DNA of 64,000 nucleotides, taken from positions 1,550,001 through 1,614,000 of the forward strand of contig NZ_LT607412.1 in NCBI RefSeq assembly GCF_900091455.1, given 5' to 3'. The stretch is from Micromonospora coriariae. Lineage in GTDB: Bacteria > Actinomycetota > Actinomycetes > Mycobacteriales > Micromonosporaceae. The position numbers were made by a program, and so were the translations under genes. How positions within the stretch are numbered: the stretch's first letter is position 1; the number at the start of each line of letters is the position of its first letter. Under the pieces are notes generated by a model. That model made no database searches. It worked only from the letters and a program-made list of their open reading frames with translations, and had not been told where the DNA came from. Of the stretch, positions 8,533 to 17,578 are shown piece after piece.

Positions 8533-10974
8533 TCATCCGGCGAAGGCGCGGACCGGCGACCGGGCGGGACGGTGGTGCAGCAGCCGCCACGCCGGCAGCG
8601 CGCTCGCCACCACCGCGAGCAGCAGACAGAGGCCCACTACGCCGCCGACCACCGGCCACGGCACGACGAGGTCCACCGGCGCGCCGACCTGCTCGGCGAG
8701 GCCGGCGCGGATGCTCAGCAGACCGGCGAACGCGACAGCCCCGCCGAGCAGTGCGCCGATCAACACCACCAGGGCGGACTCGGCCGTGACCAGCCAGATG
8801 ACCTGCCGCCGGGTCGCCCCGGCCAACCGGATCAGCCGCAGGTCGGCGGCCCGGCCGGCGGCAGCCAACAACAGCGTGTTGGCCACCGCGATGGCCCCGT
8901 AGCCGGCGGACACCCCAATCAGCAGCAGCGTGAACAGCCAGACGAGGCGGTCCTCGGCGGCGTCCGCTTCGGCCGCCCAGGTGGCGACGTCGACGATCCG
9001 CGCGCCGACCGGCGGATCGATCCGGTCCCGGACGTACACCGTGGAGGTCAGCGCGGACGGGTCGTGCCTTCGCACCACGGCCCGGGGCACGAGCAGGTCG
9101 CCGGGGAGCGAGTCGTCGGTGACCACTGCGACGACGCGCAGCGGCACCAACGTCCCGTCGGCGAAGACCACCGGGTACGGCTGCGACGGCAACCCGGCCG
9201 CCGGCACCTCCGACGCGGTGAGCACCACTGTGTCGTCGCCGCGCAGGTCGTTCAGCGAGCCGGCGACGACGGTGAGCGCCCGGTTCGCGGCGGTGAAGCC
9301 CGCCGGGTCCACACCGAGCGCGGTCAGTGGCCGGTTTTCCGGCAGCGTTCCGGGGTCGGTGCGGAAGACAGTGGTCGGCAGGAGGGCTGTGCCACCGGCC
9401 GTGGCAACGGCCTGGTCCGACAGACCGGGTCCGCCGTCGGGCACGACGATCCAGCCGGCGTTCACGTTGTCCGCCCGACCTGCCGCGTACGCGGCGGTGG
9501 TGGTGCGCACCATCCCGGACACCAGCACCGCGAACGCGACCGTGAGCAGCACCGGCGCGGCGAGGGACGCGGTCCGCCGGGTGGCGGTCAACGCTCCACC
9601 CCGGACCAGCATCCCGATCGCGCCACCGGGCCGCCGCACCGGAGACCGCAGCAGCCGCACGACCGGCCCGACCACCGCCGGGGCGAGCACGGTGGCACCC
9701 GCGACCAGGGCCATCACCGCGTAGAGGGCGTACTGCGCGGCGACCCGGGCTTCGTCGGCGGTCGCCGTTCCGACGCTGAGCGCGGCCCCCACCGCTACGA
9801 GAAACGCCCCGGTGGCGACCCGCAGCCGCCCGATCGGTCGCTGCTCCACCGCGGCCTCACGCAGCGCCTCCAACGGGCGGACCCGGGCCGCTCGGCGGGA
9901 CGCCGACCAGACGGCCAGCAGCGCGATCACCGGCCCGGCGACGAGCGAGACCGCGACCGGCCAGAAGGCGTAGCGGACCGCGAAGGTCGCCGGCTCGAAG
10001 CCGACGTCGACCAGCAGTCGACCCAACGCCGGGGCGAGTGCCGCGCCGACCAACAGGCCGACGAGCCCGGCCGAGGCGCCGACGGCGAGCGCCTCGGCGT
10101 ACACCATGCGGCGGACCTGGTGTGGAGTGGCGCCCACGGCGCGCAGCAGGCCCAGCTCGCGACGGCGCTGCGCGATGGTGAACGCGAAGGTGGAGGCGAC
10201 CACGAACACCGTGACGAAGCCGGCGAGGGCCGCCGTCGCGGTGAGCACCTGCGTGCCGATCCAGCGGGTACGGGCGTCACCGCGCGGCTCCAGCGCGCCG
10301 CGTGCGTCGCCGGTCAGCACCTGTCCATCGCCGCCGACGACACCGCGAGCCGCCACTGCGACCCGTTCCGGGTCGGCGCCGGGCGCGAGCAGCAGACCGA
10401 TGGCCCGGACGCCGGGTGCGAGCTCGGCGGCGACCTCGTCCGCGACGTAGACGCCGGGCGCGTCGACCAGACCGCTGACGGTGTACGGCTGCGGACCCGC
10501 CGCCGTGAGAAGGGTGACCGGCGCGCCGGTCCGCAGCCCGAGCGCACTGTCGACGACCACCTCGCCAGCCTTCCGGGGCGGCTCGCCGGCCGTGCGGCGC
10601 AGTCCACCAAGCTGGGCGTCGGACCAGCCGTGGCCCTGGTGGGCGTCCTCCCGCCGGGCATCAGCGGCCGAAGGGCGGCCGCCGACGAGCGGCTGGGCGT
10701 AGAAGGTCCGGTCCGGAACCGCAGCCGCGACGCCCGGCAGACCGGCCAGCCTGCTGGTGAGTTCCGCCGCCGCGGTGGCGGACCAGGGTCGGCTCGGCAC
10801 GAAGGAGTCGGCCGCCGTACCCGCCTCCGGACTCTGCACCACCACCGCCGCCTGCGCCAGCCGTTCCGGGACCTGCGGACGCCCGGAGGCGAGCAGCAGG
10901 GTGGCCGCCGCGACCAGCGCGACCCCGATGGCGACGGCCACGAACGCGCTGGCCGACCGCCGGACGCTCAGCAC
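8533..10974 (-). CDS. FtsX-like ABC transporter permease
   Basis: An 813-residue permease of the MacB/FtsX class. It has an N-terminal membrane segment, an extracellular domain of about 200 residues, and a first FtsX triplet of helices with GLLRAVGATPHQVRRMVYAEAL. A repeat of the arrangement in the second half ends LIRLAGATRRQVIWLVTAESALVVLIGALLG. The GTG start at 10974 overlaps the end of the ATPase gene by 7 nt, so the two are co-translated. Such exporters commonly remove antibiotics, peptides or lipoproteins from the outer leaflet. The divergent two-component system at 11922-13756 is the likely regulator. Confidence 0.9.
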   Translation of the reverse strand: MLSVRRSASAFVAVAIGVALVAAATLLLASGRPQVPERLAQAAVVVQSPEAGTAADSFVPSRPWSATAAAELTSRLAGLPGVAAAVPDRTFYAQPLVGGRPSAADARREDAHQGHGWSDAQLGGLRRTAGEPPRKAGEVVVDSALGLRTGAPVTLLTAAGPQPYTVSGLVDAPGVYVADEVAAELAPGVRAIGLLLAPGADPERVAVAARGVVGGDGQVLTGDARGALEPRGDARTRWIGTQVLTATAALAGFVTVFVVASTFAFTIAQRRRELGLLRAVGATPHQVRRMVYAEALAVGASAGLVGLLVGAALAPALGRLLVDVGFEPATFAVRYAFWPVAVSLVAGPVIALLAVWSASRRAARVRPLEALREAAVEQRPIGRLRVATGAFLVAVGAALSVGTATADEARVAAQYALYAVMALVAGATVLAPAVVGPVVRLLRSPVRRPGGAIGMLVRGGALTATRRTASLAAPVLLTVAFAVLVSGMVRTTTAAYAAGRADNVNAGWIVVPDGGPGLSDQAVATAGGTALLPTTVFRTDPGTLPENRPLTALGVDPAGFTAANRALTVVAGSLNDLRGDDTVVLTASEVPAAGLPSQPYPVVFADGTLVPLRVVAVVTDDSLPGDLLVPRAVVRRHDPSALTSTVYVRDRIDPPVGARIVDVATWAAEADAAEDRLVWLFTLLLIGVSAGYGAIAVANTLLLAAAGRAADLRLIRLAGATRRQVIWLVTAESALVVLIGALLGGAVAFAGLLSIRAGLAEQVGAPVDLVVPWPVVGGVVGLCLLLAVVASALPAWRLLHHRPARSPVRAFAG

Positions 10975-11753
10975 GACAGCTCCCCGGCGGTCTCCGCGGC
11001 GTGCCGGGACGCGCCCACCGGATCCGCCTCACGCTCGGCGATCCGGGCGGCGACGGCAGCGGCGGTGATCCCGCCGGTCAACTCGTCGACGACGCGGCCG
11101 TCGGCGAGCAGGAGGACCCGATCGGCGTACGCGGCGGCGCTGGGATCGTGGGTCACCATCACGACGGTCTGTCCGTGGTCGTCAACGAGCGCGCGCAGCA
11201 GCTGGAGCACCTGCCGGGACGCGGCGCTGTCGAGTGCCCCGGTCGGCTCGTCGGCGAAGAGCACCACCGGACGGGTGATCAACGCTCGGGCCACGGCGAC
11301 GCGCTGCTGCTCACCACCGGACAGCTCACTCGGCCGGTGCCCGGCCCGGTCGGCCAGTCCGACGGCGTCGAGCGCGGCGGCGACGTCCCGGGCCGGTGGA
11401 CGGCGGCCGGCCAGGCGCAAGGGCAACTCGACGTTCTGCGCGGCGGTCAGCGTGGACACCAGGTTGAACGCCTGGAACACGAAGCCGATGCGGTCACGCC
11501 GCAGGCGGGTCAGCTCGTCCTCGCCGAGGTCGTTCAAGCGGGTGCCGTCGATCGTGACGATCCCCTCGGTCGGGCTGTCCAGCCCGGCCGCGCAGTGCAG
11601 CAGGGTGGACTTTCCCGAGCCGGAGGGGCCCATCACCGCCGTGAACGTGCCGCTCGCGAAGCTGGTCGTCACACCGTCGAGCGCCGTCACCGGCCGACTC
11701 GGGGTGCCGTACACCGCGCGTAACCCCGTCAGGGTCACCGTGTCTGTGGTCAT
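10968..11753 (-). CDS. MacB-type ABC transporter ATP-binding protein
   Basis: A 261-residue ATPase with Walker A GPSGSGKST, Q-loop VFQAFNLV, signature LSGGEQQRVAVARAL, Walker B VVLFADEPTGALD and H-loop VMVTHD, the hallmark set of the MacB/LolD group. The ATG at 11753 is used here; a GTG three codons upstream (11762) is equally possible because neither has a clear ribosome binding site. It pairs with the FtsX-like permease downstream. Confidence 0.92.
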   Translation of the reverse strand: MTTDTVTLTGLRAVYGTPSRPVTALDGVTTSFASGTFTAVMGPSGSGKSTLLHCAAGLDSPTEGIVTIDGTRLNDLGEDELTRLRRDRIGFVFQAFNLVSTLTAAQNVELPLRLAGRRPPARDVAAALDAVGLADRAGHRPSELSGGEQQRVAVARALITRPVVLFADEPTGALDSAASRQVLQLLRALVDDHGQTVVMVTHDPSAAAYADRVLLLADGRVVDELTGGITAAAVAARIAEREADPVGASRHAAETAGELSC

Positions 11754-11908
11754 GGCCGTCACGGTGCCCGCTAAGGCAGGTGCCGCGCGTCATGCCAGCG
11801 CTGACACTTGCCGGCCCTCCCGTGGGCGGAGTCCGGGCGCGACCGGTGACAGGCGTCGTACCCGAGGATGACGGCCCACGGGTGGACGCCCCCACCGCGG
11901 CTGGCCGA

Positions 11909-11914
11909 TACCGT
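11909..11914 (+). promoter_or_regulatory. -10 box TACCGT, leaderless start of the second kinase gene
   Basis: TACCGT is followed by 7 nt and the GTG at 11922. No Shine-Dalgarno sequence precedes the start, and the in-frame upstream codons have no support. Confidence 0.5.
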
Positions 11915-11921
11915 TTGTCGG

Positions 11922-13076
11922 GTGATCGCTCTCCTGCTGTCCCGGCGACTACGGCCGATGGATCTGTACATCCTGGACGCCGTCCTGGCCGTGGCGGTCG
12001 GCGGACTGCTCTGCCCGTACGCGGCGCTCGAGTCGCCGCTGCACGGTGGCGTCCGCGAACCGCTCTGGGTGTCAGTGCTCGTCGGATTGACTCTCGGGCT
12101 GCCGCTGGCCGTCCGGCGACGGTGGCCGGTTCCGGTCGCCATCGTGATCAGCTCGATCAGCACAGTTGCCCTGGTCACCGGCGTGATTCCGAACTTCGCG
12201 GCTGCCGCGCCGGCGTTCGCCATCGGCCTGTCCTTCTACACGGTGGCCGTGTCGACGACCACGCGCCGATCGATGCTCTGCGCCGCCGGTTGTCTCGCTC
12301 TGGTGAGCGTCGCGCTGGTGCTGACCGCGGGCGACCTCTGGTCGCGGACCGGGGCGGTCGCCTACGCCGCCGTCATGATCGCGCCGGCCTGGCTGATCGG
12401 CTGGCTGATCCGGGAGCGACGCGCCCTGGCCGCCCGTCAGAGTGAGAACCTGGTCCGTCAGGCCGCCACCGAGGAGCGACTGCGGGTGGCGCGCGAGCTG
12501 CACGACGTGGTGGCGCACACGCTGAGCCTCATCGTGGTGAAGGCGGCCGTCGCAAACCACGTCGCCGAGGCCGACCCCCGCGAGGCGGGCGCCGCCCTGC
12601 GGGTGATCGAGGAGACCGGCCGCAGCGCGTTGACCGACGTCCGTCGGGTGCTCGGCGTACTGCGGGAGGGCACCCCGTACGCCCCGACGCCCGGGTTGGA
12701 CGAGTTGCCGGTGCTCGCCGAGCAGGCGGCGATCGGCGGTGTCGACGTACGGCTCGACGTAAGGCGGGAGGAGGCCGGCGCGGTGCCGGAATCGGTGGGC
12801 CTGGCCGTGTACCGGATCGTGCAGGAGGCGGTGACCAACGTGGTGAAGCACGCGGCGCCCGCGGCCTGCCGGGCGACGGTGACCGTCCTGCCCACCGAGG
12901 TGCGGGTGGAGGTGACCGACGACGGCCGGCGACCGGTGTCGACCGTAGGGGAGGGACACGGGTTGATTGGCATGCGTGAACGGGTGGCGTTGCACGGTGG
13001 GGAGTTCCACGCCGGACCACGCTCCGACGGCGGCTTCGCGGTGACGGCCAACCTGCCGTACCGGGTGGCCGCGTGA
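11922..13076 (+). CDS. Sensor histidine kinase (HisKA_3 type)
   Basis: A 384-residue membrane kinase with five or six hydrophobic segments in residues 15-165, phospho-acceptor box RELHDVVAHTLS (His194), and HATPase_c motifs AVYRIVQEAVTNVVKHA and GHGLIGMRERV. The GTG at 11922 is supported by the TACCGT box exactly 7 nt upstream. It is translationally coupled to the response regulator (GTGA overlap at 13073) and is divergent from the MacB/FtsX exporter, which is its probable target. Confidence 0.92.
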   Translation: MIALLLSRRLRPMDLYILDAVLAVAVGGLLCPYAALESPLHGGVREPLWVSVLVGLTLGLPLAVRRRWPVPVAIVISSISTVALVTGVIPNFAAAAPAFAIGLSFYTVAVSTTTRRSMLCAAGCLALVSVALVLTAGDLWSRTGAVAYAAVMIAPAWLIGWLIRERRALAARQSENLVRQAATEERLRVARELHDVVAHTLSLIVVKAAVANHVAEADPREAGAALRVIEETGRSALTDVRRVLGVLREGTPYAPTPGLDELPVLAEQAAIGGVDVRLDVRREEAGAVPESVGLAVYRIVQEAVTNVVKHAAPAACRATVTVLPTEVRVEVTDDGRRPVSTVGEGHGLIGMRERVALHGGEFHAGPRSDGGFAVTANLPYRVAA

Positions 13077-13756
13077 TCCGGGTGCTGATCGCCGACGACC
13101 AGGCGCTGCTGCGCGGCAGCTTCCGGCTACTGGTCGACCTGGCCCCTGACTGCACCACCGTCGGGGAGGCCGGCACCGGCGCGGAAGCCGTCGCGCTGAC
13201 CGCCGAACATCGGCCGGACGTCGTGCTGATGGACGTACGCATGCCGGAGATGGACGGCATCGAGGCGACCCGGCGGATCTGCGCCGATCCGGCGACGGCG
13301 GCCACCCGGGTGCTCATGCTGACCACCTTCGACCTCGACGAGTACGTCTACGGCGCAATCCGGGCCGGGGCCAGCGGCTTCCTGCTCAAGGACACCCCAC
13401 CGGCAGAGCTGCTGACCGGCATCCGGGTGGTGGCCGCCGGTGAGGGACTGCTCGCGCCGACGGTGACCCGTCGGTTGATCGACGAGTTCGCCCGGCGGCC
13501 GGAGCCGGCCCGGCCACTGCCGCGTGGGCTGAACGGGGTGACCGAACGGGAACGGGAGGTCCTCGCGCTGATCGCCCGGGGCCTGTCCAACGCCGAACTC
13601 GCCGCGCACCTGCACCTCAGCCCCGCCACCGTGAAGACGCACGTCGGGCGGCTGCTGACCAAGCTGGCGGTACGCGACCGGGCGCAACTCGTCATCGTCG
13701 CCTACGAAACGGGCCTGGTGGGTCCCGGCGGGTTGGGGCCGGCCGACCTACGCTGA
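13073..13756 (+). CDS. NarL/LuxR-type response regulator
   Basis: A 227-residue regulator. Its receiver domain has ADDQ at the acid pocket, Asp54 in VVLMDVRMPEMDG as phospho-acceptor, and FLLKDTPP. The C-terminal LuxR helix-turn-helix is VTEREREVLALIARGLSNAELA with the recognition helix in LSPATVKTHVGRLL. It starts at the GTG overlapping the kinase stop. It is cognate to the preceding kinase and the likely transcription factor for the divergent exporter. Confidence 0.93.
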   Translation: MIRVLIADDQALLRGSFRLLVDLAPDCTTVGEAGTGAEAVALTAEHRPDVVLMDVRMPEMDGIEATRRICADPATAATRVLMLTTFDLDEYVYGAIRAGASGFLLKDTPPAELLTGIRVVAAGEGLLAPTVTRRLIDEFARRPEPARPLPRGLNGVTEREREVLALIARGLSNAELAAHLHLSPATVKTHVGRLLTKLAVRDRAQLVIVAYETGLVGPGGLGPADLR

Positions 13757-13787
13757 CCGGGTCGGCTTGGCAAACGAGGAGGACGCC

Positions 13788-14327
13788 ATGACCCGCTACG
13801 TCGCCCTGCTGCGCGGGGTCAACGTCGGCTCCACCCGGCTCGCGATGGCCGACCTGCGCCGGCTCGTGACCGACCTCGGGCACGACGACGTCAGGACGTA
13901 CCTGCAGAGCGGCAACGTGGTGTTCGGCAGCGGTGTACGCGACGCCGAGAAGCTGGCCGCCGGGATCGAGCGGGCGCTCGCCGACGAGCTGGGGCTGAGC
14001 GTGTCGGTGCTGGTACGCAGCGCCCGGGAGCTGGCGGCGGTGGCCGGCGGCAACCCGTACGCCGAGCGGGAGGACGACCCGACGAGGCTGCTGGTGGCCT
14101 TCCTCGCGACCGCGCCGAAGAAGTCCACAGTGGATGCGCTGACCGTGCCCGGCAGCGAGAACGTGGCGTTCACTGTGACCGGCCGGGAGGTCTTCCTGCA
14201 CTACGTCGACGGCGGTTACGGGCGGTCGAAGTTCACCAACGCGTACCTGGAGAAGAAGCTGGGCGTTGTGGCCACCTCCCGGAACTGGAAGTCGGTGCGC
14301 GCCCTCGCCGAACTGGCGGCCGGCTGA
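13788..14327 (+). CDS. DUF1697 family protein
   Basis: A 179-residue cytoplasmic protein covering a whole DUF1697 domain: YVALLRGVNVGS at the N-terminus, VRTYLQSGNVVF, and a C-terminal GRSKFTNAYLEKKLGVVATSRNWKSV. Function is unknown; the family consists of two ferredoxin-like repeats. The ATG at 13788 is chosen for the GAGGAGG 5 nt upstream rather than a start 21 nt earlier without a ribosome site. It is followed by a bidirectional terminator. Confidence 0.9.
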   Translation: MTRYVALLRGVNVGSTRLAMADLRRLVTDLGHDDVRTYLQSGNVVFGSGVRDAEKLAAGIERALADELGLSVSVLVRSARELAAVAGGNPYAEREDDPTRLLVAFLATAPKKSTVDALTVPGSENVAFTVTGREVFLHYVDGGYGRSKFTNAYLEKKLGVVATSRNWKSVRALAELAAG

Positions 14328-14333
14328 CCCGGC

Positions 14334-14363
14334 GGGGGTCGCGCCGGTCCGGCCGCGACCCCC
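14334..14363. terminator. Bidirectional terminator hairpin between convergent genes
   Basis: GGGGGTCGCG (14334-14343) pairs perfectly with CGCGACCCCC (14354-14363) around a GC-rich loop. It sits in the 47-nt gap between two convergent genes. There is no U-tract, as is usual in actinobacteria. Confidence 0.65.
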
Positions 14364-14374
14364 ACCCGGGCCGG

Positions 14375-15349
14375 TCAGAAGTGGTACGCCGTCTCGTACT
14401 CGGGCACCAGCACCCGGCTGCGCGGCGAGATCCGCCGCACCGCGGCGATCATGTCGTCCAGCCGGATGCGATCGGCCGGGGCGACGGGCGGTGGGTTCTG
14501 CAGTTTGGTCTCGAAGTTGTCCCAGTGCACCGCCACCACGACCTTCGGGTAGTCCAGGCCGGCCAGCAGCCGGGGCAGGTAGTCGCCGGTGGTGGTGGCG
14601 TTCTGCATGGCCACCATGGCCACGTCCGGCGCCAGGCCGGTGAGGTTGCGCTCGGCGACGTCACTGGCCCCGGTGAAGTAGACCGACGGCCCGCCGTCGA
14701 CCCGCAGCAGGTAGCCCAGCGTGTCCCCCTCCGGCAGGTCACCGATGGTCGCCGGCTGCGCCGGCTGGCTCACCCGCACGCCGGGAAAGGCCACCGAGTA
14801 CGAGGGGTTGCGGCTGTGCAGGGAGCCGACCACCTCGACGCTGTGATCACCGAAGTCCAGCACCTCGCCGCCCTTCACTGCGCTGAGCTGCGTCGACGGC
14901 ACCCCGTAGGCCAACCCCAGGTGGTACGCGGTCAGCGTGCCGAACACCCGCGCGCCGGTGCGCCCGGCGATGTGGGGCACGTCCATGAAGTGGTCCCAGT
15001 GGGTGTGCGTGACCAGCACCGTCATGGCCCTGTCGACGCGAGCGTCGATCACGTCGGTGCGCACGGTCAATGCCGTGGTCGGATTGAACGGCCCGGTGAA
15101 CAACCCGGTGTCGATCCGGCTGAGGTACGGGTCGACCAGCACGGTCCGGTCGCCGATGTCGACGCGCCATCCGGCCGTACCCCACCAGCGAAAGCTGACC
15201 GCGCCGCGGCGGCGGGTGGTCGGCGCGGGGGCGGCGGCCGGCGGCGCGGCCTGGGCCGGGGTGGCGGAGGTGGCGGCGAGGCCGCCGGCGGAGACCAGGG
15301 CGGTGGTGGCGGCGTCGCGAAGAAAGCGACGGCGGTCGAGACTGGGCAT
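14375..15349 (-). CDS. Metallo-beta-lactamase-fold hydrolase, Tat-exported
   Basis: A 324-residue protein. The N-terminus DRRRFLRDA plus a hydrophobic stretch and SATPAQA is a twin-arginine signal peptide with probable cleavage near residue 34. The hydrolase domain has THTHWDH (His115, His117, Asp119, His120) for a binuclear metal site, with further metal-ligand candidates at GSLHSRN, FTGASD and VAVHWDN, resembling the UlaG/YycJ-like group. The substrate is unknown. GGGGAG lies about 9 nt before the ATG. It is monocistronic and convergent with the DUF1697 gene. Confidence 0.85.
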   Translation of the reverse strand: MPSLDRRRFLRDAATTALVSAGGLAATSATPAQAAPPAAAPAPTTRRRGAVSFRWWGTAGWRVDIGDRTVLVDPYLSRIDTGLFTGPFNPTTALTVRTDVIDARVDRAMTVLVTHTHWDHFMDVPHIAGRTGARVFGTLTAYHLGLAYGVPSTQLSAVKGGEVLDFGDHSVEVVGSLHSRNPSYSVAFPGVRVSQPAQPATIGDLPEGDTLGYLLRVDGGPSVYFTGASDVAERNLTGLAPDVAMVAMQNATTTGDYLPRLLAGLDYPKVVVAVHWDNFETKLQNPPPVAPADRIRLDDMIAAVRRISPRSRVLVPEYETAYHF

Positions 15350-15503
15350 GCGGATCTACTCCCCGTGGTCCGGTGACTGGTCGGCACGAGCCAACCAGCG
15401 CCACCGGGCTCCGGTCCAAGATCGAAGGCCGCCAGCTCCGATACGTCGCCGCATATCGGGCCTGTTCAGGGACGGTGCGCCGATGCCCGAACGGCTGAAA
15501 AGT

Positions 15504-16427
15504 TCAGTCGCCGCGCAGCGCCTCGACGGCCGTCCGCGCGGCGTGTCCCATCGCCAGGTCGACGTCGATCCGGCGCGGGGTCAGCCGATCGGAACGGGCG
15601 AAGACGGCGATGGCGTACCGGCCGCCGTCGAGGTATTCGGCGACGCCGGCTTCCAGGTGCAGGCCGGGCAGGGTGCCGGTCTTGCCGGACACCCGGACGC
15701 CGGGCGGGAACCCCGCGGCCAGCCGGGTCCAGAAGATCTGCCGGGCCATCCAGGTGCGGACCATCGCGCAGGCCTGCGGCGGCCCGGCCTCGTCCCGCCA
15801 GATCAGGGTGAGCAGCCGGGTGATCTCCCGAGCCGTGCTCGACGTGGTGCGCGCCGGGTCGAACACCCGCATGGTCCAGACCTGGTCGTCCGGCAGGGTC
15901 GGGAAGATCCGGGCGAAATCCGCCTCGTTCCGCGCGCCCACATCGGCGAGCATCCCCTCGACCAGATCCCGGGGGCCGCCGAGCACGCGGGTACGGGTCA
16001 ACCCCAGCTCGGCGGCGAGCATCGGCAGCAGGTCCGGGCCGACCCGGCGCAGCAGCAGGTCAGCGGCCGTGTTGTCGCTGACCGACATGGCGAAGTACGC
16101 GAGGTCGCGCAGCGACACCTCGGCGTCGTCGGTGCAGCCGGCCAGCCCCCACCCGCCGAGCCGGTCGGCGGCGGTGACCTGGATCCGTTCGGTCGGGTCC
16201 AGCTGACCGGCGACGACCTGCCGGGCGAACTCCAACACCAGCAGGATCTTGAAGATCGAGGCGATCACCACCTGCTCGTCGGCCCGCACCCCGACCTCCC
16301 GACCACCGGCGACCTCGCCGCCGTGCTGCTCGGCGGTCAGGTCCACGCCGTCCAGGTCGACGGCGTGCAGGCTGGCTGTCACCCCGACCTCGGCGAAGAT
16401 GGCCCCGATGCGCTCCCCCACGTCCAC
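15504..16427 (-). CDS. Class A beta-lactamase-like serine hydrolase
   Basis: A 307-residue protein with the three class A/penicillin-binding motifs in order: SIFK (Ser57-Lys60), SDN (117-119) and KTG (249-251). No signal peptide is visible, which is unusual for a beta-lactamase and suggests a cytosolic esterase or amidase role or a non-classical location. The GTG at 16427 (or the GTG two codons later) is favoured because a TACCGT box lies 6 nt upstream and no ribosome site is present. It is divergent from a LysR regulator across 52 nt, the classical layout of a LysR-controlled target gene. Confidence 0.85.
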   Translation of the reverse strand: MDVGERIGAIFAEVGVTASLHAVDLDGVDLTAEQHGGEVAGGREVGVRADEQVVIASIFKILLVLEFARQVVAGQLDPTERIQVTAADRLGGWGLAGCTDDAEVSLRDLAYFAMSVSDNTAADLLLRRVGPDLLPMLAAELGLTRTRVLGGPRDLVEGMLADVGARNEADFARIFPTLPDDQVWTMRVFDPARTTSSTAREITRLLTLIWRDEAGPPQACAMVRTWMARQIFWTRLAAGFPPGVRVSGKTGTLPGLHLEAGVAEYLDGGRYAIAVFARSDRLTPRRIDVDLAMGHAARTAVEALRGD

Positions 16428-16433
16428 CCCGGC

Positions 16434-16472
16434 ACGGTATCCAGCGGCACGATGCCGGCGCTGGCGTAGGGT
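16434..16472. promoter_or_regulatory. Back-to-back leaderless promoters of hydrolase and LysR genes
   Basis: In the 52-nt gap, TACCGT on the minus strand (16434-16439) lies 6 nt before the hydrolase GTG. TAGGGT on the plus strand (16467-16472) lies 7 nt before the LysR GTG. Both genes therefore probably start transcription at their start codons. The -35 regions overlap, and a LysR site is expected here. Confidence 0.5.
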
Positions 16473-16479
16473 CCGGGCC

Positions 16480-17445
16480 GTGGACCTGCTCCGACACCTG
16501 CGGCACTTCGTGGTGGTCGCCCACGAGCTGCACTTCGGGCGGGCCGCGGAGCTGCTCGGGATGGCCCAGCCGCCGCTCAGCCAGTCCATCCAACGGTTGG
16601 AGCGGGAGCTGACGGTCGAGCTGTTCGACCGGTCCCGCCGCCAGGTGCGCCTCACCACCGCCGGTGAGCTGCTGCTCGGCGAGGCGGAGGAGTTGCTCGC
16701 CGGCGAGGGTCGGCTACGCAACCTGATGGGGCAGGTCCGCGCGGGTGAGCTGGGCGTCCTGCGGGCCGGGGTGCCACCGGAGACGCCGGCGGTGACGCTG
16801 CGCGCGCTGCTGGACGGGCTCACCACCCGGGCGCCCGGCCTGGACGTGGAGCTGCAGGAGCTGACCAGCGGCGAACAGGTGCGGATGCTCACCGAACGGA
16901 CCCTGGACGTGGGGCTGGTGCACCACCCGGTGGCGGCGGACGGGCTGCGCTTCGGCGCCCCGGTCGACGTACCGCTGGGGGTGCTGCTGCCGCGCACCTC
17001 GCCGCTGGCCCGCGGCCGGGAGGTGCCGCTCGCCGCGCTGGCCGGCCTCGACCTGGTGGCCGCGCCCCGGGCCACCGCGCCGGGCTGGCACGACCACCTG
17101 CTGGACGTGTGCCGCCGGCACGGCTACCGACCCGCGCGGGTCCGGCCGGCGCGCAACCCGGAGTTCCTCTTCGCCCTGGTGCTGGCCGGTGGCGCGGTGG
17201 CCGTCGAGCCGGCGACGGTGGCCCGCCGGGAGCCGCGGATCGCCTGGCGGCCGATCGCCGGCGCGCCGCTGGCGAAGCGCACCTCGGCGGCCTGGCCGGA
17301 CCGGTCGGCGCACCCGGCGGCGCCGATGTTCGGGCAGCTCGCCGCCGAGGTGCTCACCGGCGCCGAACCCCCGCCGCCCGCGCCCGGCACCCCGTCGGTG
17401 CCCGCGGCGCGCCCCTGGCCGGTGCTCTTCGACACGACCGGGTGA
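16480..17445 (+). CDS. LysR family transcriptional regulator
   Basis: A 321-residue regulator. The N-terminal winged helix-turn-helix (LRHFVVVAHELHFGRAAELLGMAQPPLSQSIQRLE) is followed by a LysR substrate-binding domain (about 90-290) and a Pro/Ala-rich tail. The GTG at 16480 is set by the TAGGGT box 7 nt upstream. It probably controls the divergent serine hydrolase gene and itself; the co-inducer is unknown. Confidence 0.92.
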   Translation: MDLLRHLRHFVVVAHELHFGRAAELLGMAQPPLSQSIQRLERELTVELFDRSRRQVRLTTAGELLLGEAEELLAGEGRLRNLMGQVRAGELGVLRAGVPPETPAVTLRALLDGLTTRAPGLDVELQELTSGEQVRMLTERTLDVGLVHHPVAADGLRFGAPVDVPLGVLLPRTSPLARGREVPLAALAGLDLVAAPRATAPGWHDHLLDVCRRHGYRPARVRPARNPEFLFALVLAGGAVAVEPATVARREPRIAWRPIAGAPLAKRTSAAWPDRSAHPAAPMFGQLAAEVLTGAEPPPPAPGTPSVPAARPWPVLFDTTG

Positions 17446-17578
17446 GCGGGTCCACGTTGCGCTCGTCACCCTGAGAACGGCGGTGAATCCACCTCCCGCT
17501 CGGGTAGGGATAACAGGTGGCACGCGTGGACGTGATTGCGCGCCCGGGTGCCTCGGACGAAGACGCGAAGGAGCCGCA

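Noticed and set aside
8362..11871. An 1169-codon open frame on the plus strand
   Set aside because: It is antisense to the FtsX permease and its ATPase, which have complete family motifs; its translation is low-complexity Arg/Gly/Gln/His/Asp.
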